Assembly: GCF_900113015.1 (NCBI RefSeq)
Contig: NZ_FONV01000009.1
Location: forward strand, 124,001 to 188,000
Direction of reading: 5' to 3'
DNA: 64,000 bases
Source of the DNA: Actinoplanes philippinensis
Lineage (GTDB): Bacteria > Actinomycetota > Actinomycetes > Mycobacteriales > Micromonosporaceae
In this document: positions 26,777-34,101 of the stretch, piece after piece
Layout: each line of letters begins with the position of its first letter
Numbering within the stretch: the first letter of the stretch is position 1
Notes under the pieces: model-generated
Databases searched by the model: none
What the model was told of the DNA's origin: nothing
The model's input: the letters and a program-made list of their open reading frames with translations, nothing else
Position numbers and translations under genes: made by a program

Positions 26777-26940
26777 GTGACGCTGCTGCCTCTCCGCGCT
26801 GCCGGGTCCACGAGCCGTGGTGTCCCGCCACCATGGAGTCGCCCTCGAACCAGGTCAATCGATTTAGCGGCGTTCCCTCTGTCCCCGGAGCCCGCACACC
26901 CGCACCTCTCCTCAAGAGGCGCCTGAATCTTTTGGTTCTG

Positions 26941-27007
26941 GTCGGCGAAGCCGTCGTTTCGAGGGTTGTCGTGCGGCTCGCCGCACGATCCCTAAGGCAT
27001 CCTAGGA
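26941..27007 (+). repeat. Intergenic double-hairpin repeat with CCTAGGA box, copy 2
   Basis: Blocks identical in order and nearly in spacing to copy 1: GTCGGCGAAGCCGTCGTT (26941-26958, exact match), stem GTGCGGC-TC-GCCGCAC (26971-26986) and CTAAGGCATCCTAGGA (26992-27007). The loop change TT to TC keeps the stem intact. The sequence between blocks is not conserved. It lies between the Eis-like gene and the stop codon of the downstream GNAT gene. Confidence 0.8.
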
Positions 27008-27009
27008 AG

Positions 27010-27414
27010 TTAGGATACTGGCTTGCTGCACAGCACGTCCGGATAGGTCAGGTAGCCCAGGCTCTGCCAGAACCGCAGGCCGGCCTCGTTGTCCGGCCGA
27101 ACCAGCAGGTTGATCCGCGGGCAGCCGAGCGCCCGGAACCGTACCTCCAGTTCGGCGATCAGCCGGGTGGCGACCCCGCGCCGCCGGTGTCCCGGGTGGA
27201 CGCCGAGCCGGAAGATCCAGCCCCGCCGCCCGTCGTAGGTGCCCAGCACCACGCCGGCGATGTCCTCCCCCGCCGCAGCCACGAGGAACAGCTCGGGATC
27301 ACGGACCAGCTTCGCCTCGAGTTCGGCCCGGGACAGAACGTCGGCGCCGGACTGCCGCCACACCTCGACGACCCGGTCGTAGTCGCTCCACCGGAACTGC
27401 CGGATGTCACTCAC
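27010..27414 (-). CDS. GNAT family N-acetyltransferase
   Basis: A 134-residue single-domain acetyltransferase. It starts SDIRQFRWSDYDRVVEVWRQSG and has the acetyl-CoA loop RLGVHPGHRRRGVATRLIAELE near residues 75-95. The carboxy end INLLVRPDNEAGLRFWQSLGYL is typical of the RimI-like branch. The GTG at 27412-27414 is preferred because GGGGGAGGG lies exactly seven bases upstream. That Shine-Dalgarno is inside a perfect inverted repeat (separate entry). The acceptor is unknown. The stop codon lies inside the flank of the second intergenic repeat. Confidence 0.85.
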   Translation of the reverse strand: MSDIRQFRWSDYDRVVEVWRQSGADVLSRAELEAKLVRDPELFLVAAAGEDIAGVVLGTYDGRRGWIFRLGVHPGHRRRGVATRLIAELEVRFRALGCPRINLLVRPDNEAGLRFWQSLGYLTYPDVLCSKPVS

Positions 27415-27417
27415 GCG

Positions 27418-27469
27418 AAAACCCTCCCCCATGATCGGTCTCCGGAATTCGATCATGGGGGAGGGTTTT
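27418..27469 (-). promoter_or_regulatory. 20-bp perfect hairpin burying the ribosome binding site of the GNAT gene
   Basis: Bases 27450-27469 and 27418-27437 are exact 20-bp inverted complements separated by a 12-base loop (27438-27449). In the minus-strand transcript the 3' arm contains the strong Shine-Dalgarno GGGGGAGGG, seven bases before the GTG start, and the 5' arm contains its complement CCCTCCCCC. The formed hairpin would hide the ribosome binding site. It may act as a translational switch or as a terminator between the DUF4142 gene and this gene, though no U-run follows the second arm beyond TTTT within it. Confidence 0.75.
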
Positions 27470-27492
27470 CCGCGAAGAGCCGGTGGTACGGG

Positions 27493-27525
27493 GACGCGCC
27501 GCACCACGCCTAGAGCATCCTAGGA
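27493..27525 (+). repeat. Partial copy 3 of the CCTAGGA-box intergenic repeat
   Basis: Only the second half of the repeat is present: a degenerate hairpin remnant GACGCGCCGCACCAC followed by CTAGAGCATCCTAGGA (27510-27525). This differs from copy 1 at one base in the final box. It lies between the GNAT hairpin and the DUF4142 stop codon. Confidence 0.7.
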
Positions 27526-27542
27526 ATCCAGCCTGATATCGA

Positions 27543-28316
27543 TCAGCTGGTGGCGTCCCTCAGCATCTTCTGGTGGCCGGCCAGGATCGGCGCGGCCTCG
27601 GCGGCGACCTGCTTGATGCTCGCGTCACTGCCCCGGGCCACCTGGGCGTCGGCGATCCGCTTCGCCTCCTGCTGAAGTTCCAGCTGGGTGGAGAGATAGA
27701 GCAAGTCGAACGACCCGGCCGACGCGGCCTGGTAACGCTCGGCGACAGCGATTTGCTCGGCGTTCGGGGTGGCGTTGAGCTTGAGCTTCAGCTTCCGGGC
27801 GGCCTCGGTGATCTCCGCGTTGAGCCGGATGTGATCGACCATGAACCGCCCGGCGATCTCCTTGACCTCGGCGTTCGTGGTCCTGGTCCAGGCGATGCGG
27901 CCCTGCGCGATGCCCGCGAGGTTGATCTCGTTGGCAGCCTGGAGGAAGGCGGTGTCCTGGGTGGACGGCTCCGCGATTCCGGTGCGGAGGGTGTCCACGG
28001 CGAGGCCGGGCGAGCCGCCCGCGACTACCCGTGCAGGTGAGACTGCGCCGGCTGCGACCGGGCCGACTGCGACTGCGGCTTCCCATGCGGGTGAGACGGC
28101 GCCGGCTGCGGCCGGGCCGACTGCGACTGCGGCCGGCCCGCCGAGGGCTGGGGTGAGGGCGGCCGCGCCGGTCAGCGCTGGGGCGCCGCCTGCCTCCGAA
28201 GCAACCGGACCGGCGGCGGGTTCGGCGAAGGCGGGTGTGGCTGCCAGAGTGGCGGCGCCGCCGGCGGCTACTGATGCGGCCGCGCCGACGGCGACCATGA
28301 TTCGTCGAAACAGCAT
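27543..28316 (-). CDS. Exported DUF4142 domain protein
   Basis: A 257-residue protein. A signal peptide covers about residues 1-31 (basic start MLFRRIM, hydrophobic core, cleavage after PAFA). A low-complexity alanine/valine/glycine region follows to about residue 105. The DUF4142 four-helix bundle then occupies residues about 118-257: TQDTAFLQAANEINLAGI, EIAGRFMVDHIRLNAEI, and ILAGHQKMLRDATS at the end. DUF4142 is ferritin-like in fold and extracytoplasmic; its function is not established. The low-complexity part contains a 54-bp direct repeat (AVAVGPxAAGAVSPA twice). Confidence 0.85.
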   Translation of the reverse strand: MLFRRIMVAVGAAASVAAGGAATLAATPAFAEPAAGPVASEAGGAPALTGAAALTPALGGPAAVAVGPAAAGAVSPAWEAAVAVGPVAAGAVSPARVVAGGSPGLAVDTLRTGIAEPSTQDTAFLQAANEINLAGIAQGRIAWTRTTNAEVKEIAGRFMVDHIRLNAEITEAARKLKLKLNATPNAEQIAVAERYQAASAGSFDLLYLSTQLELQQEAKRIADAQVARGSDASIKQVAAEAAPILAGHQKMLRDATS

Positions 28317-28408
28317 GACCCGGAGCCTAGCTACGACAAATACTCACATTCCCGTTTTGCGCCCTCGGAGAATCCGCCTCCGGACACCGCCCCGCAACAC
28401 CGTTGTAA

Positions 28409-28422
28409 TGGGAGCGCTCCCA
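28409..28422. promoter_or_regulatory. CebR-type operator
   Basis: The perfect palindrome TGGGAGCGCTCCCA lies 51 bases before the xylanase start. This is the exact consensus described for CebR, the LacI-family repressor of cellulose and cello-oligosaccharide genes in streptomycetes, which releases DNA on binding cello-oligosaccharides. The repressor gene itself is not in the window. Confidence 0.85.
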
Positions 28423-28472
28423 TGTAACGATGTCGCTCAATCTCCCTCTTCTCCCCCCGAAGGAGCCCGCTC

Positions 28473-30422
28473 GTGCGCGCTCTCCCCCGCCTGGCGTTGG
28501 CCGCTCTGACCGCCGCGGCAACCGTCGCCGTCGTCAGCGCGACCGCCGACGCCGCCGCAGATCCCGCCCCCATCACCGTACTGACCAGCGACTTCGAGGA
28601 CGGCACCGTCCAGGGCTGGGCCGGTCGCTCGGCCGAGACGCTCGCGCCCAGCACCGCCGTCGCGCACGGCGGCACGAACAGCCTGCTGGTCAGCGGCCGC
28701 ACCGCCACCTGGCAGGGCCCCTCCCTGGACGTGTTCGGCACCTTCGAGAAGGGCACCGCCTACACGATCTCGGTGTGGGTACGGATGGCGTCCGGCTCGG
28801 ACAACGCCCGCCTGAGCGTGGAACGCCACACCGCCGGTGTCGCCTCCTACGACCAGGTCGTCGGGAACACCGCCGTGACCAGCGGCGCCTGGGTCAACCT
28901 GACCGGCCGCTACACCCTCGCGGCCGACGTGGACCTCCTGCGCGTCTACGTGGAGACCGCGTCGACGACCGAGTCGTTCCACATCGACGACGTGACCGCC
29001 GCGTATGTGCCGGCGCTGCCGGTGCAGACCGACATCCCTTCGGTGAAGGACGTCGTCACCGAGTTCCCGGTGGGCGCCGCGATCACCGGCGCGGAGACCG
29101 TCACCGAGCACGGCCGGCTTCTCACCAAGCACTTCGACTCGGTGACCCCGGGCAACGCGCTGAAGTGGGACGCCACCGAGCCGACCGAGAACACCTTCAC
29201 CTACACCCAGGCCGACCCGCTGATGGCCTTCGCCAAGGCCAACGGCCTCGCCGTGCGCGGGCACACCCTGGTCTGGCACAACCAGACACCGTCGTGGGTG
29301 TTCACCGGCGCGGACGGCCAGCCGATGACGGCGACCGCCGAGAACAAGACGCTGCTGCTGGGCCGGCTGGAGAACCACATCCGCAACGTGGCCGCCCACT
29401 ACGGCACCGACATCGGCGTGTGGGACGTGGTCAACGAGGTGATCGACGAGAGCCAGCCGGACGGCATGCGCCGCAGCACCTGGTACAACGTGACCGGTCT
29501 TGACTACATCCGCACCGCGTTCCGGGTGGCCCGTGAGGTGGCGCCGCACGCGAAGCTCTACATCAACGACTACAACACCAATGTGCCGGCCAAGCGGGAC
29601 TTCCTGTTCACCCTGATTCAGCAGTTGAAGGCCGAGGGTGTGCCGATCGACGGCGTCGGCCACCAGATGCACATCAACATCAACTGGCCGTCACTCGTCG
29701 ATACTGAATCAATGTTGACGAAGTTCATGCCACTCAACATCGATCAACAGATCACCGAGATGGACGTCAGCATCTACACCAGCAACAGCGAGACCTTCCC
29801 GACGCCGCCCGCGGACCGGCTGCTCAAGCAGGCGTACGTCTACCGCGACATGTTCGCCCTGTTCCGCCGGTACAGCAGTGAGATCACGTCGGTCACCCTG
29901 TGGGGCCTCGCCGACGACAACACGTGGCTGGACACGTTCCCGGTGACCCGCAAGGACGCGCCGCTGCTGTTCGACACCCGGTTGCAGGCCAAGCAGGCGT
30001 ACTGGGGCGTGGCCGACCCGACGAAGATCGAGACCTCCGCGAGCCCCTCGCCGAGTGTGAGCGCCAGCGTGTCACCGAGCACGAGCACCAGCACCGGAAC
30101 CGGATCCTGCGCCGTCACCTACCGGGTCACCGGCAGCTGGCCGGGCGGCTTCCAGGGTGACGTCAAGGTCGCCAACACCGGCGGTGTCGCGCTCGGTTCG
30201 TGGAAGCTGGCCTGGCAGTTCACCGGCGGTCAGCAGGTCAGCCAGCTGTGGGGCGGCGCCGTCACCCAGTCCGGCGCCGCGGTGACCGTCACCAACGCCA
30301 CCTGGAACGGCAGCCTCCCGGCCGGCGGCTCCACCTCGCTCGGTTTCCTCGGCAGCTGGACCGGCAGCAACCCGGTCCCGGCCGCGTTCACCCTGAACGG
30401 AACCACCTGCACCGTCCTCTGA
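28473..30422 (+). CDS. Secreted GH10 endo-1,4-beta-xylanase with CBM4/9-like and CBM2 modules
   Basis: A 649-residue secreted enzyme. Signal peptide: residues 1-28. A beta-sandwich carbohydrate-binding module of the CBM4/9/22 type spans about 36-180 (SDFEDGTVQGWAGRS, then FHIDDVTAAY). The GH10 barrel spans about 185-515, with acid/base E322 in WDVVNEVID and nucleophile E429 in ITEMDVSIY. A Ser/Thr-rich linker covers 521-544. A CBM2 occupies about 545-649, bounded by two cysteines (SCAVTYRV ... TTCTVL) and with surface tryptophans. The GTG start has AAGGAG seven bases upstream. It is predicted to degrade xylan extracellularly and to be induced by cello-oligosaccharides through the CebR box. 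Confidence 0.95.
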   Translation: MRALPRLALAALTAAATVAVVSATADAAADPAPITVLTSDFEDGTVQGWAGRSAETLAPSTAVAHGGTNSLLVSGRTATWQGPSLDVFGTFEKGTAYTISVWVRMASGSDNARLSVERHTAGVASYDQVVGNTAVTSGAWVNLTGRYTLAADVDLLRVYVETASTTESFHIDDVTAAYVPALPVQTDIPSVKDVVTEFPVGAAITGAETVTEHGRLLTKHFDSVTPGNALKWDATEPTENTFTYTQADPLMAFAKANGLAVRGHTLVWHNQTPSWVFTGADGQPMTATAENKTLLLGRLENHIRNVAAHYGTDIGVWDVVNEVIDESQPDGMRRSTWYNVTGLDYIRTAFRVAREVAPHAKLYINDYNTNVPAKRDFLFTLIQQLKAEGVPIDGVGHQMHININWPSLVDTESMLTKFMPLNIDQQITEMDVSIYTSNSETFPTPPADRLLKQAYVYRDMFALFRRYSSEITSVTLWGLADDNTWLDTFPVTRKDAPLLFDTRLQAKQAYWGVADPTKIETSASPSPSVSASVSPSTSTSTGTGSCAVTYRVTGSWPGGFQGDVKVANTGGVALGSWKLAWQFTGGQQVSQLWGGAVTQSGAAVTVTNATWNGSLPAGGSTSLGFLGSWTGSNPVPAAFTLNGTTCTVL

Positions 30423-30617
30423 CCGATCACCTCTGCACAGGCGATTGCCGAACGGCATCGCCGCTACCGGTTCGCCGACGGGCCGACCGCAAGCAAGCCC
30501 GGCGGAACAACGTCACCGCCTGGACCATCGGTTGAGGGGCCGGCCGGGAAAGCGTGCCTCAACCGCCGAGTCGCCGATTTTCGTCCCGGCGGCGGACGAG
30601 CATGATCATCCGGTACG

Positions 30618-30646
30618 CCCGGAGGCCGCCCCTGGTGGCCTCCGGG
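30618..30646 (+). terminator. 10-bp inverted repeat between xylanase and next gene
   Basis: CCCGGAGGCC (30618-30627) and GGCCTCCGGG (30637-30646) are perfect complements with a 9-base loop. No U tract follows. It may end xylanase transcription or lie in the leader of the gene at 30674, only 27 bases further on. Confidence 0.45.
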
Positions 30647-30673
30647 ATGCGCCGATAGGGCACGATCGGTGAG

Positions 30674-31399
30674 GTGCACTACGTAACGGCGACAGCGATC
30701 GATGTGACCGGAACCTGGCCCGTGCGGGTCGAGGTGCACCTGGCCGAGTCCGACGGTTCGGCCGCCGTCATCCTGGGGCACGCGCCCCTGCTGGACATCG
30801 GTGACGTCCGCGGCTCCCGGCTGCCCACCGCGCTCGACCTGCGCTGCGACGTGGTCGGCCGGGACGACGACCACACCGTGCTGATCCGGCTCGGGCACGG
30901 CGCGACCGACCGGCGAGGCCGCGACACGTTCCGGGTGGCGGCGGAGGCCGTACGGTCGGAGACCCCGGGTGAGATCTTCGAGCGCCTGCTGCTGAACTAT
31001 CACGTCGATCCGCACACCGTCACCGACGTCGAGTCGGCGTGGCTGGCGTTCACCGAGTTCGTCCAGACCGGCTTCGACGGTCTCGGTGACGACGGTTTTC
31101 GTGTTCAGTGGGGCCGCTATTCGTGGGCGGATCGTACGGCCATGCTGAGTTTCGCCCGCCAGTTCACCCTCCCGGCACCCGGCGGTCCGGCTCTCTGGCA
31201 GGTGAGCCTCGACATGCGGTTCGCCGGCTTCCACACGCTGGCCACCGGCGACACCGGCTTCGACCACACCCCACCGGGCCCGGCGCGAGCCGCCGCGCTG
31301 GCCGCCGTCCGTGCCACCGTTTCCGACAACCCCCACCTGTACGACCTGTGGCGAGCCGTCCCCCGCCATGCCGCGCTGACCTTCGACCGGGCCGCCTGA
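30674..31399 (+). CDS. Hypothetical protein
   Basis: A 241-residue soluble protein from a GTG at 30674, with no signal peptide or membrane helix. It has a beta-rich first half (ATAIDVTGTWPVRVEVHLAE, then DLRCDVVGRDDDHTVLIRLG) and a helical second half rich in aromatic residues (VESAWLAFTEFVQTGFDG, VSLDMRFAGFHTLATGDTGFD). Codon use is normal for the organism, so it is a real gene. I recognise no family and the neighbours give no hint. Confidence 0.65.
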   Translation: MHYVTATAIDVTGTWPVRVEVHLAESDGSAAVILGHAPLLDIGDVRGSRLPTALDLRCDVVGRDDDHTVLIRLGHGATDRRGRDTFRVAAEAVRSETPGEIFERLLLNYHVDPHTVTDVESAWLAFTEFVQTGFDGLGDDGFRVQWGRYSWADRTAMLSFARQFTLPAPGGPALWQVSLDMRFAGFHTLATGDTGFDHTPPGPARAAALAAVRATVSDNPHLYDLWRAVPRHAALTFDRAA

Positions 31400-31746
31400 C
31401 CAGGGTCACGACGCCGGCCCGGCACCCTGGCTCTCCCCGGGCCACGCGGGCGACGGGCCGGAGCCACGCCCGCCGCCCTGACCTCAACCACACCGCCGAC
31501 AGAGGAGTAGGGGCCGGCGCGGCGCCCGGTTTCGAACCGCGCCTCCTGGCCGAGCACCGAGAAGCCGAGCGGCCAGCGGCGGCGGCCAGCGGCGGCGGCC
31601 AGCGGCGGCGGCCAGCGGCGAATGGCCGCAGGCGCGCTGCCCAGCAGTGGCCGGGTCAGGCCGGCAGAGCCGCGGGCCGACGAGCCGGTGACGCGGCCAC
31701 GGCAGGACAGCGCGACGCGGCGGAACGGCGGCCGGGAGGGCGGCGA
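31400..31746. other. Intergenic stretch with a 13-bp tandem repeat
   Basis: No gene is seen. At 31571-31620 the unit GGCCAGCGGCGGC is repeated almost four times head to tail. Thirteen is not a multiple of three, which argues against coding. The rest is ordinary GC-rich spacer between two convergent genes. Confidence 0.6.
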
Positions 31747-32892
31747 TCAGCCCCAGGTACGGCTGTGTGCCTGGTGGGAGACGGTCACCGGATGGGGCGC
31801 CTCGATCCGGTCCCACCACCGCGACCGGGCCGTCCCGCGCACCGGACGGACTTCACCCGCCACGGCGATCAGGCGTTCGGCCGCGCGTACCGCCCGATGC
31901 CGAGGTGTGCGGACGTCGAAGACCGCTCGCACCGACGTCCGGCGAACGGGCAGCAGACGCACCCCGGCCGCGGCGGCGCGGGTGACGAACTCGCCCGGCG
32001 TGCAGGCGAGCCGGCTGACGTCGGCGTGCACGATGTTGGTGTCCGGCCGTTCGACGACGAAGTGCGGCGACTCCGCCAGCACGGACGCGAAGAAGGCGGC
32101 GCCGGCGTGGTCCTCGGCGAGGCGTGCGCTGTTGTGGCGCAGCGCCCACAGTGCGGCCGCGGCCATCGGGCCGGACTGGTGCAGGGCTCCGCCGTACCAC
32201 TGGCGGTAGCGGCGGGCCGTGCCGATGAAGTCCTCGGTGCCCAGCAGCACCGCGCCCATCGGCGCGCCGAGCCCCTTGGTGAAGCTCAGCGTCATCGCGT
32301 CGTTGGTGTGGCCCCAGGCGGCGGGGGTGGTGCCGGTGGCCGCGACGGCGTGCATGATGCGGGCGCCGTCGAGGTAGACGGCGATGCCGTGGTGGGTGCT
32401 CCAGTGTTTGACGTCGGTGAGCAGCGCCAGCGGGTAGACACGGCCGCCGCGGCCGGACACCGTGTTCTCGGTCCACACCAGGCCGGTGGCCGGCTGTTCC
32501 GCGATCCAGCGGGCGCGGTCGCCGATGGCCCGGGCCGCGGTCTCCGGGCGCAGGAACCCGTCGGTGGTGGTGACGGCGTTGACGGCGACCCCGGCGAGGG
32601 CGGCGGCGGACGACGCCTGGTGGACGTTGAGGTGGTGGCCGGCCTCGCACAGCACCTCGCGGCCGTGGCCGGCGAGGATGCGCAGCGCGATCTGGTTGCT
32701 CATCGTCCCGGACGGCATGAACAGGGCGGCCTGTTTGCCGAACAGGGCCGCGCAGTGATCCTCGAGGGCCCGCGTGGCGGCGCTCTCGCCGAACCGGTCG
32801 TCGCCGTGGTCGGCGGTCATCATGGCGTGCAGCATCGCCTGTGTGGGACGGCTCATGGTGTCGCTGCGAAGATCAATCAACTCCACGGACAT
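31747..32892 (-). CDS. Threonine aldolase-like PLP enzyme
   Basis: A 381-residue fold-type I PLP protein. It opens IDLRSDTMSRPTQAMLHAM, the low-specificity threonine aldolase signature, with the residues GDDRFGE, FMPSGTMSNQIA and the PLP-aspartate region YLDGARIMHA. The Schiff-base lysine lies in TLSFTKGLGAPMGAVL. All key positions are intact. Such enzymes cleave beta-hydroxy amino acids to glycine and an aldehyde, though some are beta-eliminating lyases. The ATG at 32890-32892 has GGAG five bases upstream. It is divergent from the sigma factor gene by 138 bases. Confidence 0.9.
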   Translation of the reverse strand: MSVELIDLRSDTMSRPTQAMLHAMMTADHGDDRFGESAATRALEDHCAALFGKQAALFMPSGTMSNQIALRILAGHGREVLCEAGHHLNVHQASSAAALAGVAVNAVTTTDGFLRPETAARAIGDRARWIAEQPATGLVWTENTVSGRGGRVYPLALLTDVKHWSTHHGIAVYLDGARIMHAVAATGTTPAAWGHTNDAMTLSFTKGLGAPMGAVLLGTEDFIGTARRYRQWYGGALHQSGPMAAAALWALRHNSARLAEDHAGAAFFASVLAESPHFVVERPDTNIVHADVSRLACTPGEFVTRAAAAGVRLLPVRRTSVRAVFDVRTPRHRAVRAAERLIAVAGEVRPVRGTARSRWWDRIEAPHPVTVSHQAHSRTWG

Positions 32893-33030
32893 GTCGGCTC
32901 CCCGTTCGTACTGGCCTCCCTTGTCTGATCGGCGGGGAACGCCGCTGATACCGCGGACCACGTCGTCCTGCCGGTAGGGACTTTCTTCGTAATCCGGTAT
33001 CAACCGCGGGATCGCCGTGATCCTCAGGGG

Positions 33031-33606
33031 GTGAACGAAAGCTTCGACGTGACCGATCTCGTGGCCGCGGCCGTGGACGGGGACGAGGCGGCCTGGAAGG
33101 ACCTGGTCGCCCGGTTCACGCCGCTCGTGGCGTCGGTGGCGCACGGATTCCGGTTGCACGGCACGGACGTCGACGATGTCGCCCAGACGGTGTGGCTGCG
33201 GCTGCTGGAGCACCTCGGTGAGCTGCGCGAACCCCGCGCCCTCCCGATGTGGATCATCACGACCAGCCGGAACGAGTGCCTGCGGCAGGTCCGGGCGACA
33301 CAACGGACCCGGCCGTACGATCCCCTCGCCGACACCCACGCCGGGGACGAGCCGCTCTCGGCCGCCCCGGCCGGCGACCCGGACGAGCACCTGATCCGGG
33401 TCGCCCGGCACCAGGCGCTGCTCGCGGGCCTGGCCGTGCTCCCGGACCATCAGCGTGAGCTGCTGCTCCTGCTGATCGAGGATCCGCAGCCGTCGTACGC
33501 CGAGATCAGCCGGCGGCTGAACATCAGGATCGGCAGCATCGGGCCGACCCGGGCACGGGCCCTGGAACGCCTGCGCGCATGCCCGCACATCAGCGGAATG
33601 GCATAG
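33031..33606 (+). CDS. RNA polymerase sigma-70 family (ECF) factor
   Basis: A 191-residue ECF-type sigma factor from a GTG at 33031. Region 2 covers residues about 10-85 with GDEAAWKDLVARFTPLVASVA and DVDDVAQTVWLRLLEHLG, and RALPMWIITTSRNECLRQVR marks the end of region 2. Region 4 (about 130-180) has LAVLPDHQRELLLLLIEDP and the helix-turn-helix SYAEISRRLNIRIGSIGPTRARALERLR. It is followed after 39 bases by a small protein gene and then by a convergent CHAT protease, so it probably directs transcription within that set. Confidence 0.9.
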   Translation: MNESFDVTDLVAAAVDGDEAAWKDLVARFTPLVASVAHGFRLHGTDVDDVAQTVWLRLLEHLGELREPRALPMWIITTSRNECLRQVRATQRTRPYDPLADTHAGDEPLSAAPAGDPDEHLIRVARHQALLAGLAVLPDHQRELLLLLIEDPQPSYAEISRRLNIRIGSIGPTRARALERLRACPHISGMA

Positions 33607-33645
33607 AACCGACAGCCGGTAACGACCAGGAAGAGGTGGCGGGTC

Positions 33646-34101
33646 ATGAGCACGACCGACGAGGAGGCCGACGACATGCTGGTGGGCGAGCTGGCGGCGG
33701 CGATGCGGGAGTCCGGGCACCTGACGGAGAGGGTACGGGCCGCCGGCGCCGTGTGGACCTGGCGCGGCATCGACGAGGAACTGGAGCTGGCCGGGCTCAC
33801 CTACGACTCGCTGATCGACGCCGGCGCCTCGGTGCGCTCCGGCACGGCCGGGAACCGGACCGTGCTGTTCACCGGCGAGAGCGCCGAGGTGCAGGTGGAA
33901 CGGGACGCCGAGCAGCTGATCGGACAGCTGATCCCGCCCGGGCCGGGCCGGCTGACGGCCGAGGGGGCACAGGGGCCGACGGCCGAGGCGCAGATCGACG
34001 AGGTGGGCTGTTTCAGTGTCGACGTGCCGGTGGGCGAGCCGTTCCGGCTGCGGGTGGAGGCCGGGCCGGTACGGCTGAGGACCGACTGGATCAGGATGTG
34101 A
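33646..34101 (+). CDS. Small acidic sigma-linked protein (candidate CHAT substrate or sigma partner)
   Basis: A 151-residue soluble protein with no transmembrane helix. The amino-terminal 65 residues are helical and acidic (TTDEEADDMLVGELAAAMRE, ERVRAAGAVWTWRGIDEELE). The rest is beta-rich (SAEVQVERDAEQLIGQLIPP, CFSVDVPVGEPFRLRVEAGP), like a small immunoglobulin-type sandwich. It follows the sigma gene by 39 bases and its last 11 bases overlap the end of the convergent CHAT gene. By position it may be the sigma-binding factor or a substrate of the protease. That is inference; no homologous function is known to me. Confidence 0.75.
   Translation: MSTTDEEADDMLVGELAAAMRESGHLTERVRAAGAVWTWRGIDEELELAGLTYDSLIDAGASVRSGTAGNRTVLFTGESAEVQVERDAEQLIGQLIPPGPGRLTAEGAQGPTAEAQIDEVGCFSVDVPVGEPFRLRVEAGPVRLRTDWIRM

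Noticed and set aside
31515..31545. GGTTCGAAACC resembling a tRNA T-arm on the minus strand
   Set aside because: No acceptor, D-arm or anticodon arm can be fitted upstream; the T-stem itself has a mismatch.
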